DNA of 64,000 nt, from positions 62,001 through 126,000 of the forward strand of contig JPHH03000005.1 in the NCBI GenBank assembly GCA_000750105.3, read 5' to 3'. Position 1 is the first letter of the stretch, and every line of letters begins with the position of its first letter. The position numbers were made by a program, and so were the translations under genes. Source of the DNA: Tolypocladium sp. Sup5 PDA-1 (taxonomy: Eukaryota > Ascomycota > Sordariomycetes > Hypocreales > Ophiocordycipitaceae). This document shows positions 57,027-64,000 of this stretch, piece after piece. The notes under the pieces were generated by a model that worked only from the letters and a program-made list of their open reading frames with translations, was not told the DNA's origin and searched no databases.

Positions 57027-58806
57027 ATGGGTGTCCTGCGCAAGGTCTCCCTTTCCAAGCCTGAGGAGGAGGCTGGAAAGTCATGGCCGGGTATCGTAAT
57101 TGGCTTCTTTGTCGCCTTTGGTGGCGTTTTGTTTGGGTTCGTGCTTCCTTTCCGCGGTGTGCCGTCGCATTCAGATCGCATATACTGATGCACATGCAGA
57201 TATGACACCGGCACCATCAGCGGCATCATTGCCATGCCCTACTGGCAAAATACATTCAGCACCGGGTTCCGCGATCCCACGGGCCACCTCGACATCACCA
57301 CCAGCCAAGAGTCCGCCATTGTCTCCATCCTCTCTGCCGGAACCTTCTTTGGCGCCCTCTCCTCGCCTTTAATGGCTGACTACATTGGGCGTCGCCCCGC
57401 CTTGATGGCTGCGACTTGGGTCTTCAACCTTGGAGTCATATTTCAAGTGGCGTCTACTTCCATCCCCCTGTTCCTCGCCGGTCGTTTCTTTGCCGGCTTG
57501 GGCGTCGGTCAGGTCTCTGCACTGAGTAAGTCACATCGAACGAGATAGACCTCGTAACCTATGCAAGAGCCCCGTTTCTGACATTGTGATTTCCCTTGCA
57601 GTTCCTCTCTACCAGTCCGAAACTGCTCCCAAATGGATCCGAGGCGCCATCGTCGGTGCGTATCAGTTGGCCATCACCATTGGCCTGCTTCTGGCCGCCG
57701 TCGTCAACAATGCCACCTCGCAGCGCATGGACACCGGGAGCTACCGGATCCCCATTGCTGTACAGTTTGCCTGGTCCCTCATTCTGTTCATCGGCTTGAT
57801 CTTCCTCCCCGAGACACCACGCTATCTGATCCGCCGCGGTAAGCTGGAGAAGAGCAAGAAGTCTCTCGGCGTCATCCGCCGCCTGCCCGCGGACCACCCA
57901 GCCATCCAGCAGGAGTTTGACGAAATCAAGGCTAGCCACGAATACGAGCTGAGTATTGGAAAGACGTCGTACGTTGGCTGCTTCAAGCCGCCGATTTTGA
58001 AGCGTCAGTTTACCGGCATGGCCCTACAGGCCCTGCAGCAGCTGACGGGCATCAACTTCATCTTCTACTACGGCACCAAGTACTTCCAGAACTCGGGAGT
58101 ATCGAGCGGATTCGTCATCCAGATGATCACGTCGGGCATCAACGTCGTCTCGACCATCCCCGGCCTGTACGCCATCGACAAGTGGGGGCGCCGGCCGCTG
58201 CTCCTTTGGGGTGCTGTGGGTATGTGCGTGTCGCAGTTCATCGTCGCCATGACCGGCACACTGTCCTCGGGCCAGCACCCTGACGGCGTCATCTACGTGA
58301 CGAACCTCGCGGGTCAAAAGACCGCCGTGGCCTTTGTTTGCATCTTCATCTTCTTCTTCGCCTCCACCTGGGGACCCCTCGCATGGGTCGTCACCGGCGA
58401 GATCTTCCCCCTCAAGTGCCGTGCGCGGTCCCTGAGCATGACGACGGCCACCAACTGGCTCTTTAACTGGGCCATTGCCTACTCGACGCCGTACCTGGTC
58501 AATTACGGCCCGGGCTTCGCCAACCTCCAGTCCAAGATCTTCTTCATCTGGTTCGGCTGCTGCTTCATCTGCATCGCCTTTGTCTACTTTTACATCTACG
58601 AGACAAAGGGCCTCACCCTCGAGGAGATTGACCTGCTGTACACGGAGGTCAAGTCGGCGAGGAAGTCGACCAAGTGGAAGCCCGACGACACGTGGGTGCA
58701 CCGCCAGAGCGTAGCCAATCAGGGCGCGGGCGGCAACGACAGCAAGGCCCTCAATGGCGACGGGCATGTGGACGCTTCGCACCACGAGAAGAATGTTGAG
58801 GCGTAG
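57027..58806 (+). CDS. Sugar transporter of the major facilitator superfamily
   Basis: Exons 57027-57136, 57200-57525 and 57602-58806 give 546 residues. Twelve membrane spans can be traced. Sugar-porter signatures are present: VLFGYDTGTISGI (spanning intron 1), the loop DYIGRRPALM, VPLYQSE, PETPRYLIRRGK after span 6, QALQQLTGINFIFYYGT in span 7, DKWGRRPLL and the span 10-12 region ending FVYFYIYETKGLTLEEID. The C-terminal tail is short and polar, without the long extension of Snf3/Rgt2 glucose sensors, so a transporter rather than a sensor is likely. It resembles high-affinity hexose transporters. Splice joins restore the frame in each case. Confidence 0.93.
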
Positions 58807-59423
58807 TGGGGATACACCGGACGTTCTTTACCACATCGAGTTGCGTCGCATTATGGTTTTGGGCTTTAGGTTGAGTGTTTTACGTGTTGGATGGGAAGTT
58901 AATTGGATACCTTGTCAAGTAATTTGGCACATGGGGGATCCGACACGGATCGGGGAGGCTGGCTTCGCGGCCGGGGATTGTGCCCCAGACATGTTGATAT
59001 ACCAATGGATGTACGGAGTACCTTGTTGAACAAATTCTAATACGCCATGACTAAACCCATCTACCTCGTGGACTGCTGTCTTCGTCCGTGTGGTCATATG
59101 CTGCTTGTCCTCGGCGCAGGTGTTATTAAGCCGCAGAGGACGCCGCGTTTAAGCGCTCCGTAGCCCCATGGAACTGTTTTAGGGATATCCTGTCCAATCG
59201 CTAGCTGCTATTCCACGCCTTATATATGACTTCAAGCACCTGCAGCTCCTCCAGAAGTCGAATGACCCCTGATCATTTGTACCAGCCTCAAAGATCCAAT
59301 GATGAACTAAGAAAGCAAGCAGAACGAGCAGAACCAAAGATTTCGCTGTCATTATTGAGCGCACCAAAGCAAAACTTCGCAAATGCATCACACGATTAGA
59401 AACTGCCAACTACTCTGCGCAAT
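58807..59423. other. Intergenic region
   Basis: About 620 nt between two plus-strand genes, with a TACGGAGTAC motif at about 59012-59022. It should include the transporter 3' UTR and the promoter of the dehydrogenase. No gene seen. Confidence 0.4.
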
Positions 59424-60275
59424 ATGAGGATTGGCTTCTTGGGATTGGGGACGATGGGCAAACCAATGGCGCTCAATCTCTGTCGCAAATTCCCCGTCAC
59501 TGTCTGGAACCGAACTGCTTCTAAGTGCACAGCCTTGGCGCAGGCTGGTGCTACGATTGGTCAGACGCCGTCGACAGTGGTTGAACAGTCCGACATTATC
59601 TTCACAATGCTTTTCGATGCGCCCGCTGTAGAATCGACGATCGATGACGAATTCAGGGAGGCGCTTCGCGGGAAAACTCTCATCAACACTAGCTCGGTAT
59701 CTGTCGAATTCAGTCACAGTCTTGCCCGGCAGGTCCACGAGGCTGGCGGCAACTTTGTCGAAATGCCCGTTAGTGGAAGCAAGGTTCCGGCGGAGCAAGG
59801 ACAGCTCGTGGGCATGATGGCAGGCGACCCGATAGTGTGCGAGCTCATTCGACCCTTTGTGGAGCCGATTACTAGAGCCGCTATATACTGTGGCCCTGTC
59901 GGATCGGGTCTCAAGACCAAGTATGCTGTCAACGTCTTCCTCATTACCGTGACAGCTGGTCTCGCAGAATCCATGAACCTCGCCCGAGCGCAGGGACTCA
60001 ATCTGGAAGCTGTCGGCCAGGTGCTTGACGCTGGTCCCTTGGCATCCGCATATTCGAAACTGAAGCTTGCCAAGATTCTGAAGAACGACTGGTCGGCCCA
60101 GGCGGCGGTAAAGGACTGTTTTAATAGCACTGAACTTATTCAATCCGCGGCAAAAGACGCAGAGGCCAAGTCCCCGCTCATCCAGGTTTGCAGCTCGTTG
60201 TATCGACAAGCCAAGGAATCCGGTCTTGAGGAAGAGGATATGATTGCCGTTTATAAAGTATTGTCCGATATGTAG
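59424..60275 (+). CDS. Beta-hydroxyacid dehydrogenase (3-hydroxyisobutyrate/6-phosphogluconate dehydrogenase family)
   Basis: Intronless, 283 residues. The Rossmann start MRIGFLGLGTMGKPMALNL is the canonical dinucleotide motif of this family. The substrate-binding VEMPVSGSKVPAEQGQL matches the DAPVSGG-type block, and the catalytic Lys is in SGLKTKYAVN. The C-terminal helical domain is complete (LKLAKILKNDWSAQAAVKD). No presequence, so probably cytosolic. The family includes 3-hydroxyisobutyrate, tartronate-semialdehyde and glyoxylate reductases; the substrate is not determined. The overall sequence is shorter than mitochondrial HIBADH. Confidence 0.9.
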   Translation: MRIGFLGLGTMGKPMALNLCRKFPVTVWNRTASKCTALAQAGATIGQTPSTVVEQSDIIFTMLFDAPAVESTIDDEFREALRGKTLINTSSVSVEFSHSLARQVHEAGGNFVEMPVSGSKVPAEQGQLVGMMAGDPIVCELIRPFVEPITRAAIYCGPVGSGLKTKYAVNVFLITVTAGLAESMNLARAQGLNLEAVGQVLDAGPLASAYSKLKLAKILKNDWSAQAAVKDCFNSTELIQSAAKDAEAKSPLIQVCSSLYRQAKESGLEEEDMIAVYKVLSDM

Positions 60276-60834
60276 ATCTTTTGGCTTATAGCATTCATTA
60301 CTTCGTATTATTAGAGAGAATGTAAGATTGGAGACATATTTACAAGCCTGAGGTTGAGTGGTACTTGGACCTCAATGTCCGAAGTGGAGTATGGCCTCCA
60401 ACTGTATCTACCAAGCTACTCACAAAAGCCCTTCAATCTCACAAATTCGATCGGCGTCGTCAAACGTGTGCAAGACCTTTGTGTCACGTAGATCTCGTGG
60501 CAATGACATCAATTTCGCTTTCGCCATCTTCCTTATGAAGCATAGGGGGGATTCATTCTGTATTCCCCGCAGTGTGAAAATGGGTACCCGTAGGCTGCCA
60601 AACGCCACTAAAGTCGGCGACGGGAAGCCGTCCGGCCAGCGGTCCGGCTAACGGCCCGGCTCGGGATCGCCGCCCGGTTGAGTATTAGCCGACCACATTC
60701 CTCGGTAACGCTCGGAGTCTCCTGCAATTGATTTCATGCTAAAACTGTCCATTCAATCAGTGCCCGTTGTTGATTCTAAATTCCTCAGCTAATGTCTACA
60801 ACACGGTAAAGCCCCCGCCATACAACACATAGAC
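60276..60834. other. Intergenic region
   Basis: About 560 nt between two plus-strand genes, probably the 3' UTR of the dehydrogenase and the promoter of the carrier. It is locally AT-rich. No gene or named element seen. Confidence 0.35.
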
Positions 60835-61880
60835 ATGGATTCGACAGCAAATGGCATCCCGCCATGGGTTATTGGTGTTGCTGGCAGCACTGGAGCCACG
60901 GTTGCCAATGCCATTGTGTATCCTCTCGACATTGTCAAGACGCGGCTGCAAGTACAGCTCAAGAAGTCAAACGGCGCAGCTGGGAACGGGGGAGGGCACC
61001 ACCACTACAAAGGCACCTGGCATGCAATGCTGAGTATTCTCAAGGACGAAGGGTGTCTTGGCCTGTACCACGGACTCCCTGTCAGCAGTCTTGGGACAGC
61101 AAGCACAAATTATGCATACTTCTACTGGTACAGCATACTCCGGACCCTGTACCTGACGAAAATTCAGGCTTCCACTACCATAGCGGCTGATTTGGGTCTT
61201 GGAACCGCTGCGGGTGCGCTGGCGCAACTATGTACGGCCCCTATCGCTGTCGTAACGACTCGGCAGCAGACGAGGCCGGATGGAGAGAAGAGAACGACGT
61301 TTCAAACTGCACGAGATATCATTGACGGTCCAGATGGTTATGCCGGGTTTTGGAAAGGCATCAAGGCCAGCCTGGTGTTGTCGGTGAACCCGGCCATCAC
61401 CTACGGGGCATACCAGAGACTCCGAGATGTTCTGTTTTCGAATAAGAAGAGTCTAAGCCCTCACGAGGCCTTCTGTGAGTCTTTATATTCACTTTATTCT
61501 GCCGGTGCAGAACTACGGAGTAAAATCGTTATTGACAGTGCAAATTTGCAGTACTCGGCGCTCTTTCTAAATGCATCGCAACTATCATCACACAGCCTCT
61601 CATCGTGGCCAGAGCCACTCTACAGTCGCACCGCTCGTCCGATCCGGAGAAGAAACCATTCAAGTCCTTCCAAGAAGTCATAAGATACATCATCACACAC
61701 GAGGGGCTCCTGGACCTCTACAAAGGTTTAGCGCCTCAGATCCTCAAAGGCCTGCTGGTGCAAGGCATTTTGATGATGATCAAGGAGAGGGTGGAGTTGA
61801 TATTTGTGTTACTTTTCCGGCATCTGCGGAAAAGAATCCCACAGATGAGCATGAAACCAGGGAGGGGCATCGTGGGATAA
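60835..61880 (+). CDS. Peroxisomal-type adenine nucleotide carrier (Ant1/PMP34-like)
   Basis: Exons 60835-61474 and 61552-61880 give 322 residues. Three mitochondrial-carrier repeats are visible: NAIVYPLDIVKTRLQVQL (the PxDxxKxR signature), CTAPIAVVTTRQQTR (a diverged Px(A/I)xxxTR form) and TQPLIVARATLQS (diverged third). This diverged pattern is typical of peroxisomal Ant1/PMP34 carriers, which import ATP for fatty-acid activation. The intron lies just before the third repeat, and the join supplies the missing part of it. Assignment to the peroxisome rather than mitochondria is inferred from motif divergence. Confidence 0.85.
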
Positions 61881-62462
61881 ATGCACAGTAGTGAGATGAC
61901 TAATGGGGGATATTACCGAATCTGCGGCTGGTCCTTTATTGACGGTCAATTTAATACTTTATACTGCACTCGCCTTTTCATGTGGAACAGGGTTTTATTG
62001 CAGAAAGGCAGAAAGTCGAAGCAATGCACTTCGTCAATAGCAGTCACTCATGCATAAAATGGCCGTCGGCCCGCCCTTATTAATGGAAAGGCCGGGCTTC
62101 GCTCTTTGCTGTATCGGAGTTTGGGACGGCTATATCCGCTACGACAGAATGACCCAATCTCTGCGTTGAGCCGTGGTAGATGCTAGCAATATTGGGAACT
62201 CGGGAACAAAAGTCTCAGGCGTATTATGTCCCTGCAAAGGTACTTCGTGTGCTAGCTATTAAAGGGGAATGATAGGGGAAATCGTCGGTGCCGAATCGGC
62301 AAAATGCATATGGAGGCTCCTAAGGACCTGATGGATGTAACGACGAGAAATGCCCAACACAAATTAACCAAGAAAAAATTACAGCAACGGGAAAGCCTTC
62401 GTAGGTCCAATGACTGACAGCAGGGCCATCAATCCAAATCTTCTGTTTAGGTGCCGAGCACC
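61881..62462. other. Intergenic region
   Basis: About 580 nt between two plus-strand genes, comparatively AT-rich. Likely the promoter of the PEBP-like gene. No gene seen. Confidence 0.35.
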
Positions 62463-63072
62463 ATGCCTGCCAACACGAGTGTAAACGCTGCACTGGCCTC
62501 CATCGAGGTTGATAACTCCAAGATTCTTAGCCTGATCGTTGGCGGCCAGCAGATTAAACCCGGGCAGTTTGTACCCAAAGCTGGTAAGTATTTCTTTCGT
62601 TCTCTATCGCCATCTAGCGCCGTTTCTGATGCTTCTTTCCCCTTCTTCAGACGCACAGTCACCCCCTGAGCTTGCCTTCAGTATCCCATCACCATCAGGA
62701 ACGTACATGGCCGTCTGTCTCGACATTGATGCCCCATTCCCATCCTTTAGCGTGCTGGGACCGACTCTGAACTGGATTCAGCCCGGGATGAAGGCGTCGT
62801 CTTCGGGTGGTGCTGGCCCACCGACCCTAAAGGCCACGGAGGCGGCCTTCATCGTTGACTACGTCGGTCCTGCTCCTCCGCCTATTAGCTCCCCGCATCG
62901 ATATGTTTTCTTCCTGTACGGCCAGCCGGTTGACCTTGATATAAAGGAGTACACGCCGCCGGACGGCAAGAAGGTGGGAATTTGGCCGAGGATGAGATAC
63001 AGCCTGGATGAATGGGAGAAAGAGGCAAAGCTAGGGCCGGTGTTGGCAGTGAACTACTTCACGAGCAAGTAG
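62463..63072 (+). CDS. Phosphatidylethanolamine-binding protein (PEBP) family
   Basis: Exons 62463-62583 and 62651-63072 give 180 residues. The PEBP fold is marked by YMAVCLDIDAPFPSFSVLGP (the DPDAP-type block), LNWIQPGM and YVGPAPPPISSPHRYVFFLYGQP (the GxxPPxGxxHRYxF block). The family includes Tfs1-like inhibitors of carboxypeptidase Y and lipid-binding or kinase-modulating proteins. No signal peptide is present in the chosen start; an in-frame GTG 12 nt upstream is not a likely start. The role here is not determined. Confidence 0.88.
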
Positions 63073-63362
63073 TTATTGAGAGCTCTATTTGGTATCTCAA
63101 GGTGCGCAGCAAAGCTGAGTACGCAGACTCTGGCGCATGCAGCACGGCCTACGTCGGTCACTACCTATGCCGACGCGCCGACGCCGCCACGCGCGGAAGA
63201 TCCTCTGCCAACGCCATTTTTTGCTTGTGCTAATCCTACTACGCCGCATCTTGCTCAGGCCACGAGGTGCTTGCGCCGTAGGGTGACCGCACTGTTACAG
63301 GCCAAGGTTCATGCGGCTGTTTGATGAAGCAGGACTGCCTGTTCTAGGTATCGAGCCCCGAA
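63073..63362. other. Short intergenic region
   Basis: About 290 nt between the PEBP-like gene and the relic. An open frame continues on the plus strand to about 63324 but looks like a chance frame rather than a gene. Confidence 0.3.
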
Positions 63363-64000
63363 CTAGTGCCCTCTGTTCTTGCCCCTTGGCTCTCCCCCCT
63401 TGCTTACGATCCTTACTTTCCTACTTATATTGCCAGGTTGGGATACATCCTTCACCACAACAGTATTGATCTCATTTCCCGTTACCCGTTTAAAGCAATT
63501 CTTGGGCGTCAGGCTTTTACCAGCCATATCAAATAAACAAATGTCTTTCCTAACCGCAACTCGCTGCACTGGAGATAGATCGGAGGGATCGACGTCTAAT
63601 GTATTTGCGACCTCCAACCTACCGTCTTTCTCGAGCACCTTGAACTCGATGCGAATGCTCGGTCCATTCGTCAAGGCACCTTCAACTCCTTCGCATATCC
63701 TAGGAACATGATATTACCATGACAATACGTAGAAACTGTTGTAATTTGAGGGTAACTGGAACGCGCTATGGTCTTATAGTCGAGCCTTATTTCGTGTCTT
63801 TGACAGAGTGTACGCGTCCCAATCACACTCCTTTACGCCGCTTTGAAACTGATGGAGCCCGTACTTTGACTCGGTATCCTCAGCCATCATCTCGTCAAAT
63901 ACTTGCCGTATGCCAGTTGCCTGCTTCTCACCACCTCCACCCTCTAGCCAACTTAGCCGTACGAGGTCTTTAGTCAACGCTGACGCTCGCGGCGCACACT
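63363..64000 (-). pseudogene. Degenerate fragment of a DUF3723-like protein, running off the right edge
   Basis: On the minus strand one reading frame gives protein-like sequence from the window edge to 63363, broken by TAA stops at 63774-63776 and about 63711-63713. The downstream part reads ICEGVEGALTNGPSIRIEF, LSPVQRVAVRKDICLFDMAG and LTPKNCFKRVTGNEINTVVV. This resembles the C-terminus of fungal DUF3723 proteins, a poorly known family often found in multicopy, fast-evolving regions. Two stops in the same frame and no plausible intron to remove them suggest decay. The CAA-to-TAA type of the stops would fit repeat-induced point mutation but does not prove it. The rest lies outside the window. 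Confidence 0.55.

Overview
The window is nuclear DNA of a filamentous ascomycete, most likely a Sordariomycete and possibly Hypocreales (inference). The evidence is short GT-AG introns of about 50-110 nt in most genes, GC-rich third codon positions, wide intergenic spacers, a fungal Zn2Cys6 regulator, fungal-type Hsp104, Mhr1/mL67 and Ste11, and no bacterial-style operons. I resolved 22 protein-coding genes by joining exons so that frame and family motifs agree, plus one decayed relic at the right edge. I recognised no rRNA, tRNA, CRISPR array or intact transposon.

Layout. 1-3.8 kb: no gene recognised, scattered short repeats. 3.8-16.6 kb: a caspase-homeodomain-rhodanese fusion (-), PBN1 (+), a Zn2Cys6 factor (+), Hsp104 (-) and Mhr1/mL67 (+); the last two are divergent over one 545-nt promoter region. 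16.9-24 kb: three minus-strand genes, a sulfotransferase-like protein, an Mx-like dynamin and prephenate dehydratase. 27.2-33 kb: MAPKKK Ste11, a gamma-glutamylcyclotransferase-like protein and a secreted lysozyme-like protein. 34.3-40.5 kb: a PrpF-family isomerase and an aldehyde dehydrogenase converge 102 bp apart, followed by a secreted/vacuolar calcineurin-like phosphatase. 43.6-53.4 kb: a GMC oxidoreductase, a small secreted repeat protein with dibasic sites, an EBP-type sterol isomerase-like protein and a large glycosylated membrane protein. 57-63 kb: a sugar transporter, a beta-hydroxyacid dehydrogenase, a peroxisomal-type nucleotide carrier and a PEBP protein. 63.4-64 kb: a stop-interrupted DUF3723-like relic.

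Most genes look like conserved core functions (GPI assembly, protein disaggregation, mitochondrial genome/ribosome, phenylalanine synthesis, MAPK signalling, transport). The less ordinary content is the three-part caspase/homeodomain/rhodanese protein, whose two accessory domains lack key residues, the secreted dibasic repeat protein, the probable GC-AG intron that adds a charged tail to the dynamin, and the stop-interrupted relic. Family assignments come from reading motifs by eye; no database search was possible.
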